19,376 nucleotides of DNA from DAITMV01 sp046318595 (GCA_046318595.1 JBKCTV010000065.1:1-19376); one strand, 5' to 3'. Counted from the stretch's first letter, positions 6,996 through 15,426 are shown. Numbers and translations: made by a program. Notes: a model not told the origin generated them from the letters alone.

Positions 6996-9631
6996 AGCCG
7001 TTGCGCCACCCACTCGGCCACGCTCGCCAGCGCGTCGGGCAGATGCGCAGGCAAGGTACCGCCGGCCTGCGCCATGTCGGCGCGGCCACCGCCTTTGCCG
7101 CCGACCTGCTGCGCCACCAGGTTGACCAATTCCCCGGCCTTGATACGATCGGTCAGGTCGGCCGTGACCGAGGCGATCAGGCTGACTTTGCCGGCTTGTA
7201 CCGTAGCGAGCACGAGCGCCACGGATACGAGCTTGCTTTTGAGCTGATCGGCCGTTTCGCGCAGCGTTTTGGCGTCAGCGTTGTCGAGCTGCGCTGCCAG
7301 CACACGGACACCCTTGACAGTGATGGCGCGCCCGAGCAACTCGCTGCCCTGCCCGGCAGCCAGCTTGCTTTTCAAGCGGCTCAGCTCTCTCTCGAGCGTG
7401 CGCTGCACGTCCAGCATCTGTTCGACTTTGGCGACCAGCTCTTTCTCCGGCACCTTCAGGAGGTTGGTGACGGCCAGTAGCTGCTCGTCGGCCGCCTGCA
7501 CGTAGGCCAGCGCACCCAGGCCGGTCACCGCTTCGATGCGCCGTATACCAGCGGCCACGCCGCTTTCGGCGACGATTTTAAACAAGCCGATATCGCCGGT
7601 GCGCTGCACATGGGTGCCGCCGCACAGTTCGCGCGACGAACCGATGTCGAGCACCCGCACCTCGTCGCCGTATTTTTCTCCGAACAGCATCGTGGCGCCG
7701 GTTTGACGAGCCTCGTCGAGCGGCAGAAGGCGCGCCTGCGTGGCTGCGTTCGCCAGAATCTCCCGATTGACCAGCGTTTCGATCTGACGGATCTGCTCGT
7801 CGTGCAGCGGGCTGTGATGCACGAAGTCGAACCGCGTCTTCTCGCCATCGACCAGGGAACCTTTTTGCGCAACGTGGTCGCCCAGCACATCGCGCAGCGC
7901 CTTGTGCAGCAAATGGGTCGCGGAATGATTGCGGATCGTATGCCCGCGCCGCTCGACATCGACCTGCGCCCCGACCCGGTCGCCCACCCGGAGTGTGCCG
8001 GTTTGCAACACGCCGTGATGACCGTAAACGTCGATGCGGATTTTCTGGGTATCGTCGACCTTGAAAGCCGTACCGTCCGCAGCCAGCAGCATGCCCTGAT
8101 CGCCGACCTGCCCGCCTGACTCGGCGTAAAACGGCGTGCGGTCGAGGACGACGATGCCTTCCTGGCCAGCCGCCAAGGCCTCCGCTGGCGCGCCGCCGAC
8201 GTATAGCGCAACGACATTCGCATCCTCGACGGCCAGGTGCTCGTAACCGTGAAACGCCGTGGCGGCGCCTTCGAAGGGTAAGCCCTCGTGCATTTTGAAC
8301 TTGCCTGCGGCGCGTGCCTGGTCGCGCTGGTGGGTCATGGCGGTCTCGAATGCCGCCTCGTCGACGACCATGCCGCGCTCGCGACAAACATCGGCCGTGA
8401 GGTCGAGGGGAAAGCCATAGGTGTCGTGCAGTTTGAACGCGATATCGCCATCGAACTGCGTTTCACCGGCGGCAATTAGGCTGTCGAGCGCCGTTTCCAG
8501 AATCGCCATGCCGTGTTCGATGGTCTCAAAAAACCGCGTTTCCTCCTGCTGCAGGATATCGGCAACCCTGGTTTGCGCAGCCATCAGCTCGGGATAGGCT
8601 TCGCCCATTTCCCGCACCAATTCCGAAGCGAGTTTGTAGAAAAACGGCGTTCGGCAACCCAGCTTGTAACCGTGGCGAATGGCGCGCCGAATGATCCGGC
8701 GCAGCACATAGCCGCGCCCTTCGTTGCCGGGAATCACCCCATCGACGATCAAAAACGAACACGCTCGGATGTGGTCGGCGATGACCTTCAAGGAGTTATT
8801 GGCCAGATCGACCGCGCTCGCCTGCTGCGCGATGTCGCGTGCCGCGGCCACGATCAAGTTTTGAAACAGATCGATTTCATAGTTGCTATGCACATGCTGC
8901 AGCACGGCGGCGATCCGCTCCAGTCCCATGCCGGTGTCGACGCAAGGCTTGGGCAGCGGCGTCATGCGGCCGTCCGCGCCGCGCTCAAACTGCATGAACA
9001 CGAGGTTCCAGATTTCGATATAGCGGTCGCCGTCGGCGTCCGGGCTGCCCGGCGGGCCGCCCGCCACTTCATCGCCGTGGTCGTAAAAGATTTCCGAGCA
9101 CGGGCCGCACGGGCCCGTGTCGGCCATTTGCCAGAAGTTGTCGGAAGCGAAGCGCGCGCCTTTGTTATCGCCGATGCGCACCACCCGGTCGGCCGCAACG
9201 CCAATTTCGCGGGTCCAGATGTCGTAGGCTTCGTCATCGTCCTGATACACCGTGACCCACAGCCTGGCCTTGGGCAGGCGATACACACCAGTCAACAGCT
9301 CCCAGGCGTAATTGATGGCTTCGCGTTTGAAGTAATCGCCGAAACTGAAATTGCCGAGCATCTCGAAAAACGTATGATGACGCGCCGTGTAACCGACATT
9401 TTCCAGGTCGTTGTGCTTACCGCCGGCGCGCACGCTGCGCTGCGACGACGTGGCGCGCACATACGACCGCTGCTCCTGTCCCAGAAAAACGTCCTTGAAC
9501 TGCACCATGCCGGAATTGGTGAACAGCAGCGTGGGATCATTACCCGGCACCAGCGACGACGACGGTACCACCGTGTGTCCCTTGGACGCAAAAAATTGCA
9601 GAAACTTCTGGCGGATTTCAGCAGCTTTCAT
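6992..9631 (-). CDS. alaS: Alanyl-tRNA synthetase
   Basis: The 879-residue protein is a class II synthetase that charges tRNA-Ala. The N-terminal start MKAAEIRQKFLQFFASKGHT and SSLVPGNDPTLLFTNSGM match the family. The editing-domain zinc ligands are seen as HSATH at about residue 567 and CGGTH at about 668. The C-terminal region (coiled coil, then GGKGGGRADMAQAGG) is typical. I chose ATG at 9631, because the longer open frame to 9724 adds 31 residues unlike AlaRS and the chosen start gives the usual length (about 875). The upstream Shine-Dalgarno is weak (ggatcg). The stop overlaps the tusA start. Very confident. Confidence 0.97.
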   Translation of the reverse strand: MKAAEIRQKFLQFFASKGHTVVPSSSLVPGNDPTLLFTNSGMVQFKDVFLGQEQRSYVRATSSQRSVRAGGKHNDLENVGYTARHHTFFEMLGNFSFGDYFKREAINYAWELLTGVYRLPKARLWVTVYQDDDEAYDIWTREIGVAADRVVRIGDNKGARFASDNFWQMADTGPCGPCSEIFYDHGDEVAGGPPGSPDADGDRYIEIWNLVFMQFERGADGRMTPLPKPCVDTGMGLERIAAVLQHVHSNYEIDLFQNLIVAAARDIAQQASAVDLANNSLKVIADHIRACSFLIVDGVIPGNEGRGYVLRRIIRRAIRHGYKLGCRTPFFYKLASELVREMGEAYPELMAAQTRVADILQQEETRFFETIEHGMAILETALDSLIAAGETQFDGDIAFKLHDTYGFPLDLTADVCRERGMVVDEAAFETAMTHQRDQARAAGKFKMHEGLPFEGAATAFHGYEHLAVEDANVVALYVGGAPAEALAAGQEGIVVLDRTPFYAESGGQVGDQGMLLAADGTAFKVDDTQKIRIDVYGHHGVLQTGTLRVGDRVGAQVDVERRGHTIRNHSATHLLHKALRDVLGDHVAQKGSLVDGEKTRFDFVHHSPLHDEQIRQIETLVNREILANAATQARLLPLDEARQTGATMLFGEKYGDEVRVLDIGSSRELCGGTHVQRTGDIGLFKIVAESGVAAGIRRIEAVTGLGALAYVQAADEQLLAVTNLLKVPEKELVAKVEQMLDVQRTLERELSRLKSKLAAGQGSELLGRAITVKGVRVLAAQLDNADAKTLRETADQLKSKLVSVALVLATVQAGKVSLIASVTADLTDRIKAGELVNLVAQQVGGKGGGRADMAQAGGTLPAHLPDALASVAEWVAQRL

Positions 9632-9661
9632 CGCAGCGATCCAATTATCGGTAAATCGTCG

Positions 9662-9667
9662 ATTATA
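9662..9667 (-). promoter_or_regulatory. Candidate -10 box of alaS
   Basis: On the minus strand a perfect TATAAT lies about 30 bases upstream of the alaS ATG. The -35 region at 16-18 bases is poor (best match gtcgca). Placement is right for a sigma70 promoter. Confidence 0.45.
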
Positions 9668-10038
9668 AGCGCTGGAACGATGCTGCGACACTCGATTACG
9701 GATTCGCGTCGCGACCAAGCGCAATACTGTTTATTTAAATAGCACTGGAGCTGGCTTGAACTATTTGCTGATGTTAAGCAGCCTTTTCAGGCATCACAAA
9801 AAACAAGCATGCTATTAGCGCGTTTGTTGAGAGGATGAAATTCGCCCGTGAAGCGAGATTGGCTTAAGTAGTCTTTAATGAGATGCTATGAAGAGAAACG
9901 ACAAACGAGGATTTAGAAAGAGGACACCAAGAGACGATTTACATTTAAATGAAGCCGCAGAATGAAATCGCTAAGCGGCAAACCGGAAGCGACAGCGCCA
10001 TGCCATAAGAACACTAATACTTGAGACAACACTTGTTT
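9668..10038. other. AT-rich intergenic region between alaS and the hns-like gene
   Basis: No credible gene is seen. A 25-codon frame starting near 9888 (MKRNDKRGFRKR...) has no Shine-Dalgarno and looks random. The stretch is clearly richer in A+T than the flanking genes. No tRNA or other structured RNA was recognised. Confidence 0.4.
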
Positions 10039-10078
10039 AAAAAAATGAAGTTGGCACACAATACTATGCCAACTTCAT
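10039..10078 (-). terminator. Rho-independent terminator of the hns-like gene
   Basis: A perfect 12-bp stem (atgaagttggca 10045-10056 with tgccaacttcat 10067-10078) and a 10-base loop are followed on the minus strand by seven U residues. It lies 20 bases after the hns-like stop codon. Confidence 0.9.
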
Positions 10079-10098
10079 CCAAAATCAATGAAACAAGC

Positions 10099-10431
10099 TT
10101 AAACCCGCAGCTTTTCCAGAGAATAGCCGCTGGCCATCGCTTCGGTAACCCACTTCGGACGCTTTCCACGGCCTGACCAGGTCAACGCGCTATTGGTTGG
10201 ATGACGATAGCGAATCGGGGCGGGACCTAATTCGCGCTTTACTTTTATTTTGCCAGTACCACCCATTTCGACCATCAGGTCTTCCAAACGCACGCCACTA
10301 TGGGCCGCCATTTTTTTCAATTCCTCAATAGCCGCAGTCTTTGCGGAGCGACGTTCGATCTCAGCTTCCACCTCGCTTTTCAACTGCTGCAGCTCGGCAA
10401 GACTCATCGAAGAAATATTACTTTTACGCAT
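10099..10431 (-). CDS. H-NS family nucleoid-associated protein
   Basis: The 110-residue protein has an N-terminal oligomerisation helix (MSLAELQQLKSEVEAEIERRSAK) and a C-terminal DNA-binding domain ending TWSGRGKRPKWVTEAMASGYSLEKL, the form common in betaproteobacterial H-NS proteins. Such proteins bind AT-rich DNA and silence acquired genes. I chose ATG at 10431 because it follows a good Shine-Dalgarno (AGGGG, 5 bases before the ATG). The longer frame to 10497 adds 22 residues (MHFEMRICNIAHDLL...) that do not fit the family. It sits in an AT-rich island with its own terminator, so it is monocistronic. Confidence 0.93.
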   Translation of the reverse strand: MRKSNISSMSLAELQQLKSEVEAEIERRSAKTAAIEELKKMAAHSGVRLEDLMVEMGGTGKIKVKRELGPAPIRYRHPTNSALTWSGRGKRPKWVTEAMASGYSLEKLRV

Positions 10432-10468
10432 TTCAACCCCTACAAATAAAATTAGCAAATCATGCGCT

Positions 10469-10497
10469 ATGTTACAAATTCGCATTTCAAAATGCAA
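10469..10497 (-). promoter_or_regulatory. Candidate promoter of the hns-like gene
   Basis: On the minus strand TTGCAT (-35) and TAACAT (-10) are separated by 17 bases, about 40 bases upstream of the chosen start. An inverted repeat GCATTT-tg-AAATGC overlaps the -35 and spacer and could be an operator, perhaps for autoregulation. Box matches are moderate. Confidence 0.4.
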
Positions 10498-10850
10498 GCA
10501 CCATACATGAGAAATTGAATTAAATTACAAAAAATGCAACAAATCATCAATTCGACTATACAGCGGTTCATGGATAAACTTTTGACTCGCTGATTTTAGA
10601 TTAAACGGTATTCAAACGCACCTGCAAGATTAGGGATAACCCTAATAAAACGAATAACGAAATCCGCTATACACACCGCCTCTTCAAAAAATACCGAGAA
10701 AGGCGAGACCGACCGATTGGTCCATAATCGGCTAGACTTTCCCATAATCCAGCGGGTGTTTTAGGGTGAATGCCGATTGATACTGACATTCACAATCATG
10801 GATGGATATCTTTAAACATAAGTGTCACTAACGTACGGAGTGCATTGCGA
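10498..10850. other. AT-rich divergent intergenic region with a 7-bp inverted repeat
   Basis: This region separates the divergent hns-like gene and the dehydrogenase gene. It holds an exact inverted repeat ATTAGGG-ATAA-CCCTAAT at 10629-10646, which could be a regulator-binding site, and a second imperfect one (CCGAT / ATCGG) near 10711-10731. No gene is seen unless the dehydrogenase starts at 10770 rather than 10851. Confidence 0.4.
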
Positions 10851-11558
10851 ATGGAGGGGTTTTTTCAAGAAAAAGCTGCTTACCGAGCCCTGGTCATCGG
10901 TGCCGGGGGCACGATTGGCCGCGCGTTCGCGGCCATCCTGGAGAAGGATAAAGATTGTATCGGGGTGAAACGGATTTCTCGATCGATCAACGCATCCTTC
11001 GACTTGACGAATGAAGCCGGTATTGCCCAACAAGCCCGAAATTGTAAACCACAGGGACCTTTCGACCTGATCGTCGACGCAACGGGTGCACTGACAATCG
11101 ATGGCCTTGGACCAGAAAAGTCTTTGAATGCACTGCAACTCGAACACCTGACACGCGCCTTTCAAATCAACGCGATCGGCCCGGCGCTGATCATCCGCCA
11201 TTTCGCCGGCTTGCTGGCACCTGGCCCCGCGATTTATGCCAAGCTGTCAGCGCGGGTCGGCAGCATAAGCGACAACCGCAAAGGGGGCTGGTACGGGTAT
11301 CGGGCCGCCAAGGCTGCCTTGAACATGATTCTGCAAACGGCCGCCATCGAGCTACAAAGAAAGAACCCGCAGCTTGCGGTCGTCGCCCTGCAGCCCGGTA
11401 CGGTGCGCTCCCCACTGTCGCAACCGTTCGCGTCACAAGTCGAAAACATGCTGGAGGCAGCCGACTCGGCGCAAGGCATGCTGCAAGCCCTGAAAAACCT
11501 GGCGCCCAAGGCTGGCGCGCATTTCATCGACTATCGCGGCCAAACCATCGCGTGGTGA
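10851..11558 (+). CDS. Short-chain dehydrogenase/reductase
   Basis: The protein (235 residues from ATG 10851) has a Rossmann nucleotide-binding motif ALVIGAGGTIGRAF near its N-terminus, a conserved Asp-containing strand (FDLIVDATGA), an Asn in FQINAIGPALI, and the catalytic YxxxK as YGYRAAK with an upstream Ser (KLSARVGS). The tail PGTVRSPLSQPF also fits the family, and overall it resembles small C-factor/CsgA-like SDRs. The substrate cannot be read from sequence. ATG 10851 is preferred because ACGGAG lies 10 bases upstream and the Rossmann fold then starts near residue 15. An in-frame ATG at 10770 would add 27 residues of atypical sequence. It stands alone, divergent from the hns-like gene. 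Confidence 0.85.
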   Translation: MEGFFQEKAAYRALVIGAGGTIGRAFAAILEKDKDCIGVKRISRSINASFDLTNEAGIAQQARNCKPQGPFDLIVDATGALTIDGLGPEKSLNALQLEHLTRAFQINAIGPALIIRHFAGLLAPGPAIYAKLSARVGSISDNRKGGWYGYRAAKAALNMILQTAAIELQRKNPQLAVVALQPGTVRSPLSQPFASQVENMLEAADSAQGMLQALKNLAPKAGAHFIDYRGQTIAW

Positions 11559-11576
11559 ACGGTAACCGTCATAAGA

Positions 11577-11597
11577 GTGCGCCCATGCTGGGCGCAC
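11577..11597 (+). terminator. Hairpin just after the dehydrogenase gene
   Basis: A perfect 8-bp stem (gtgcgccc / gggcgcac) with loop atgct begins 18 bases after the dehydrogenase stop. On the plus strand it is followed by A rather than U residues, so it is not a canonical terminator for that gene. Confidence 0.4.
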
Positions 11598-11598
11598 C

Positions 11599-11633
11599 AA
11601 AAAAACGGCAAAGTCCTTGCGGGCTTTGCCGTT
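11599..11633 (-). terminator. Rho-independent terminator of the octapeptide-repeat gene
   Basis: The stem aacggcaaagtcc / gggctttgccgtt (13 pairs with one G-U, loop ttgc) is followed on the minus strand by seven U residues. It lies about 27 bases past the stop of the minus-strand repeat gene. Confidence 0.85.
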
Positions 11634-11659
11634 CAGCGACTACCTTTACTGAGACCTTA

Positions 11660-13534
11660 TCAACCTTTACCGCCCGTGCCCAGGATGCCGGCGTCGGGCT
11701 TCGATTGCAAGCCCAAGGACAGCGAGCTACCGGTCGAGGCGAGCAGGCCGTTGGCGCCTGGGTGTTGAGCGGTCGCATCGAACTGTTTCATCGCATCCAC
11801 CAAGTTACCCACAGCAACCGCAGCCAACCCGTCGACCGGCTGGTTGCTATCGAACACCAGGCTCGGCGCGGCATTATCATGCACCGGCTCTGGCGTTGCA
11901 AAGCTCCCGATCGCTTCTGCCAGGCCGTTGACCTGACTGCGCAGGTCCTGGGTAGGAATGGCGCTCGACTTATCGACGACGAACCAGACATCGGCCGTGG
12001 CGTGCGTCTGCCCGTCGACGGTTTCGAAACTGGAGGTCAGCCCGACCCAGTTGCCGTTGTCCTTCAAGCTGACCTTTTGCGCGGTCACGTCGATTTTCGC
12101 GATGTTCAGCGATGCCAGCGATTTGAGTTCGCCGGCGTCGCTGATACCGTCCGAGTTGCCATCGACCCAGACTTGCAACTGCTCATAGGCCGCGTCGTTC
12201 TGGTCGATCACCCCATCGCCGTTGTCGTCGAGTTCGCGCAGCGCGGCGTAGCCATCGGCTGCTTTGGCGCCTGAACTTAAGGTGGTCGAGGTACCGAACA
12301 GCTCGGAGCCATCGTTGATACTGCCGTCGTGGTTCCGGTCGAGGGCCAGCAGGCCGTCGGCTTTCGACACCCAGCCGGTCTGTACCTGCGTACCATCGGC
12401 GAACAGATCGAAGCGCGTGCCGCCCGAGATGCTCAACGTTTGTACTCCATCGCCGTTCAGGTCAAGAATGACCGGGCTGCCGAGTTGCAGGAACGGAATC
12501 TGATCGGTGGTGAAGAACCCGACCTGCACTGTCGTGAACGCTTCGACCTGCGTCGTCGTAAACGCCTGGACTTGCCGCGTCGTCAGATTCTGAATCTGGT
12601 CGGACGTAAATCCTTGCGCCAGTTGCGTCGTCGTCAGGGCAACCAGATCACGCGTTTCAAAAGCCGTGATCTGCGTCGTTGTGAACGCTGCAATTCCCGC
12701 CGTGGTGATGGCAGAGACTTGTGTCGAGGTAAACGCCGCGATTTGACTGGAGGTGAGCGCCGCGATTTCGTCGGTGGTCAGCACGGCGATTTGCGTCGTT
12801 TTCAGCGCAGCGATGTCCGTGGTGCTGATCGATGCCGCCTGATCGGTGGTGAAGGCCTGGATTTGTGCCGTGGTCAGCGCACTGATCTGATTCGACGTCA
12901 GTGCCTGGACCTGCGCCGTCGTTAAGGCTTGCACCTGCGCCGTGGTCAGCGCCGCCAGATCGACCGTCTCAATCGCCGCCGCCTGCTGTGTCGTCAGGTT
13001 CGCCACCTGCTCGGTGGTCAGGCTCTGCGCCTGCTGGCTGGTGAGCGCTGCGATCTGCGTGGTCTTGAACGCGGCGACCTGGGCCGTGGTCAGGGCCTGG
13101 ATCTGCGTGGTTTTCAGGACAGCAAGATCCCGGGTTTCGATTGCCTGGATTTGCGATGTCGTCAGTATCGAAATTTGATTCGTATTTAAAACCGGAATCT
13201 GCGTTGTCGTCAAAGCAACAATCTGATTCGACGTCAACGCACCGACCTGATCGGTCGTCAGCGCATCCAACTGAGTCGTCGTCAACACGGCCACTTGCAT
13301 CGTCGTCAATGCAGCCACTTGCGTCGTGGTTAAACCGGCTGATATTTGCGCTGTATTGAAAATGATCAGATCGCGCGTTTCGAACCACGTCATTTGCGCG
13401 GTTGTGAATGCCTGCATCTGCGTCGTCGTCAATGCGGCAATGTCATCTGTGCCAAGGGAAACGATTTGACCGGTTGCGCCGGTGGTCAGCACGGCGATTT
13501 GCGCGGTGTTCATACCTGTAACGATAACTGCCAT
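11660..13534 (-). CDS. Octapeptide-repeat protein with EF-hand-like calcium-binding region
   Basis: The 624-residue protein has two parts. Residues about 7-347 are roughly 42 units of an 8-residue repeat, consensus A-[LF]-T-T-[TAS]-Q-[IV]-x, without Cys. Every 6 to 10 units (numbers 6, 16, 23, 29, 36) the unit changes to the acidic form xxETRDLx. Residues about 355-490 carry four calcium-loop motifs: DLNGDG (358), DRNHDGSIND (399), DDNGDGVID (436) and DGNSDGISD (458). This arrangement is common in RTX-type secreted proteins. The tail is Gly/Ser-rich. No N-terminal signal peptide is seen, so if secreted, type I export is likely. The start at 13534 has a Shine-Dalgarno (AGGGG, 6 bases away). 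An adhesin or surface protein is an inference; the repeat fold is not known to me. Confidence 0.8.
   Translation of the reverse strand: MAVIVTGMNTAQIAVLTTGATGQIVSLGTDDIAALTTTQMQAFTTAQMTWFETRDLIIFNTAQISAGLTTTQVAALTTMQVAVLTTTQLDALTTDQVGALTSNQIVALTTTQIPVLNTNQISILTTSQIQAIETRDLAVLKTTQIQALTTAQVAAFKTTQIAALTSQQAQSLTTEQVANLTTQQAAAIETVDLAALTTAQVQALTTAQVQALTSNQISALTTAQIQAFTTDQAASISTTDIAALKTTQIAVLTTDEIAALTSSQIAAFTSTQVSAITTAGIAAFTTTQITAFETRDLVALTTTQLAQGFTSDQIQNLTTRQVQAFTTTQVEAFTTVQVGFFTTDQIPFLQLGSPVILDLNGDGVQTLSISGGTRFDLFADGTQVQTGWVSKADGLLALDRNHDGSINDGSELFGTSTTLSSGAKAADGYAALRELDDNGDGVIDQNDAAYEQLQVWVDGNSDGISDAGELKSLASLNIAKIDVTAQKVSLKDNGNWVGLTSSFETVDGQTHATADVWFVVDKSSAIPTQDLRSQVNGLAEAIGSFATPEPVHDNAAPSLVFDSNQPVDGLAAVAVGNLVDAMKQFDATAQHPGANGLLASTGSSLSLGLQSKPDAGILGTGGKG
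12490..13520 (-). repeat. Tandem 24-bp coding repeats (about 42 units)
   Basis: The units encode ALTTTQIx octapeptides; the commonest DNA forms read on the plus strand as variants of ctgcgtcgtcgtcaa. They are diverged at third positions, so the array is older than the nearly identical 69-bp LRR repeats at the left edge. Confidence 0.85.
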
Positions 13535-13880
13535 TTTTTTCCCCTGGAGGCATTGACGCCGAATATTTATCTTGTGAAGACACTTAGCGGCACGATAGTA
13601 AACTTTTTTAGTTAAGTTAAGCCAGAATCTTTCGGGTGATACAATTCAAACTAAAGTGAACCTTCTTTATTTGAAAGCTTTATCGCTTTGTAGTGCAAGC
13701 TTTTCAGGACTTATACCAAATGTTTCGACAACCTCTACCCCAATCAGGGGAATGCAGAAGCGGCCCGGCATGAGTAGCGCCGTTTTGTGACATAATAAGA
13801 TTAGCAGCCTACTCATCTACAGTCGTTACACCTCAGCCAACGGTTGCCGGTCTACTACTTGCACCGCGGCACGCCAAGCA
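13535..13880. other. Intergenic region upstream of the repeat gene
   Basis: This AT-rich stretch must contain the promoter of the minus-strand repeat gene, but no box is convincing. A small hairpin cccc-aatca-gggg lies at about 13738-13750. The frame of the transporter remnant stays open back to a stop at 13788-13790 without recognisable homology. Confidence 0.3.
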
Positions 13881-14099
13881 TTGGGCGACACTCATACCCA
13901 GATCACACGAAATCAGGGCATTCGCTTACAGGACATAACTTATCGGCGTGGCGCCCTGCACGGCTCGCTGACGGTCATCATCGTCACGCACCGGACGGGG
14001 GATATGATCAGCCTGATCGATGGCCGTGTTATCGTGGCAAACGGCAAAGTCAGTGCCTGGCAACCGGAGAAATCGACGAATGACAGCGCAGCCGCATAA
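13881..14099 (+). pseudogene. Remnant of an ABC-transporter ATPase with the catalytic core deleted
   Basis: The frame (TTG at 13881 to TAA at 14097-14099, 72 codons) joins two ends of an ABC nucleotide-binding domain. First is GIRLQDITYRRGALH, like the opening strands of type I secretion or peptide exporters. Directly after it comes LTVIIVTHRTGDMISLIDG with RVIVANGKV, like the H-loop and final strands. Walker A, Q-loop, signature and Walker B, about 150 residues in between, are absent, as is any membrane domain. It therefore looks like an internally deleted relic. It overlaps the next gene by 20 bases. It could have belonged to the exporter of the adjacent repeat protein or to a peptide-biosynthesis cluster; sequence cannot decide. 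Confidence 0.55.
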
Positions 14100-15426
14100 A
14101 TCACACAACATGACAAACACACCGGATAAGCTCTCCGTGCAGCAATTCATTCTGCATGCCTTGCATATCGATCAACCTAATCTGATGGAATCGGCGGCAC
14201 GCCTGTCCGCAGCCGATTGGGACGAAACGGTCCGCCTGGCAAACGCTCACCGCCTGGGCCCCATCCTCCATAAACGGCTCAGCCAAAGCGACATCCGCGA
14301 GGCCCTGCCGGACACAGTACGGCAAGTATTCAAAGTCAAATACCAGCGCAATTCGATCCGTAACCTCGCGCTGTATCGCGAATTGATTCGGCTAACCGAA
14401 CTGCTGAACGCGCACGGCATTCCGTCGCTGGCCCTCAAAGGTGCCTATTTGGCGCGCTTCGCCTATCCCGAGCCGAATATCCGCTGGCTGCGCGACCTGG
14501 ATCTACTGGTGCCCGAGGCGCAGGTACAGGTGGCGTTCGATCTATTGGTGAGCCAGGGGTATCGGCAAGCAACGGGCGGCCATGCGCATACGCATGGCGA
14601 AACATCCAAGCACCTGCCGATGCTGATCGGGCCGGAAGGCTTGGCAGTCGAGCTGCATCTGCGTTTGTTGAGTCCGCATAATGCCGACCTGGTCCCCGTG
14701 GTACCCAGCCATTTTGCCTGGGACCGTCTCTGGTCGCGCCGCATCGAGCGGCGGGTAGGGGAAACGGCGGTCCAGTTTCTGTGCCCCACCGATCTGCTGT
14801 TGCATCTGTGCCTGCACGCGACTGTCGAACATCACTTCAACGTGGGTCCGCTGGCGCTGGCCGATATCGTGTATTTACTACAGGACGAGGCATTCGACTG
14901 GGAAGATTTTCTGAGCATGGCCGAATCGGGCGCTTGGCAGGCCGGCGTCTTACCGGCACTGGACATGGCGCGCCGTTTACTCGGCGCAGCGGTACCGGAT
15001 GAGGCGGTTCAACGCTTGGCGAATGGGCGCGACCTGAGACCCTGGCAGGCCAGTGCGGACTATCTGCTTTTTTCCGAACTGGCGGATATCCACTCGGTGG
15101 GTGGCTTGAGGATGGCGGCGGTGCTGTTCGCCGATGGCGGCATCCGCCACCGCCTGAGCTTGACATGGCAAGGCCTGTTCGTGTCGCGCCAACAGATCGC
15201 CCGGGAGTTCACCGTCGATCCGGCATCGTTGCGCGTTTTTTTCTATTACCCGCTGCGCTGGTGGCGTCTTGGCAAAACCACTTGGCAAAACCTGCGCCAG
15301 GCAGACGCACGCCAGACGGCGGTGTTGCCGCTCGTGGCGCATAAAGCCCGACTCGACGCTTGGCTGCAGCAAGGGCGACAGACGGCCGGCCGCCACGACC
15401 CGGCCGAAAGAAGACCGCAAGATTAA
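14080..15426 (+). CDS. Nucleotidyltransferase-like protein (PF14907 type)
   Basis: The protein has 448 residues from ATG 14080. The first 90 residues are helical (LSAADWDETVRLANAHRLGPILHKRL). A nucleotidyltransferase-like core then shows ALKGAYLARFAYPEP and RWLRDLDLLVPE, the KG and DxDLLV signatures of the uncharacterised nucleotidyltransferase family often found near lasso-peptide and other peptide-export clusters. Later segments include AVELHLRL and a DLLLHLCLHA helix. The start at 14080 is favoured by GGAG 10 bases upstream; ATG 14110 is an alternative. It overlaps the transporter remnant, so the two probably formed one operon. The physiological substrate is unknown. Family assignment is from pattern memory. 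Confidence 0.75.
   Translation: MTAQPHKSHNMTNTPDKLSVQQFILHALHIDQPNLMESAARLSAADWDETVRLANAHRLGPILHKRLSQSDIREALPDTVRQVFKVKYQRNSIRNLALYRELIRLTELLNAHGIPSLALKGAYLARFAYPEPNIRWLRDLDLLVPEAQVQVAFDLLVSQGYRQATGGHAHTHGETSKHLPMLIGPEGLAVELHLRLLSPHNADLVPVVPSHFAWDRLWSRRIERRVGETAVQFLCPTDLLLHLCLHATVEHHFNVGPLALADIVYLLQDEAFDWEDFLSMAESGAWQAGVLPALDMARRLLGAAVPDEAVQRLANGRDLRPWQASADYLLFSELADIHSVGGLRMAAVLFADGGIRHRLSLTWQGLFVSRQQIAREFTVDPASLRVFFYYPLRWWRLGKTTWQNLRQADARQTAVLPLVAHKARLDAWLQQGRQTAGRHDPAERRPQD

Noticed and set aside
8513..9742. 409-codon plus-strand open frame opposite alaS
   Set aside because: It is antisense to clear AlaRS coding sequence and shows no domain of its own.
13791..13880. Upstream part of the transporter-remnant frame
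   Set aside because: It is open but shows no membrane segment or exporter similarity, so it was not included in the pseudogene.
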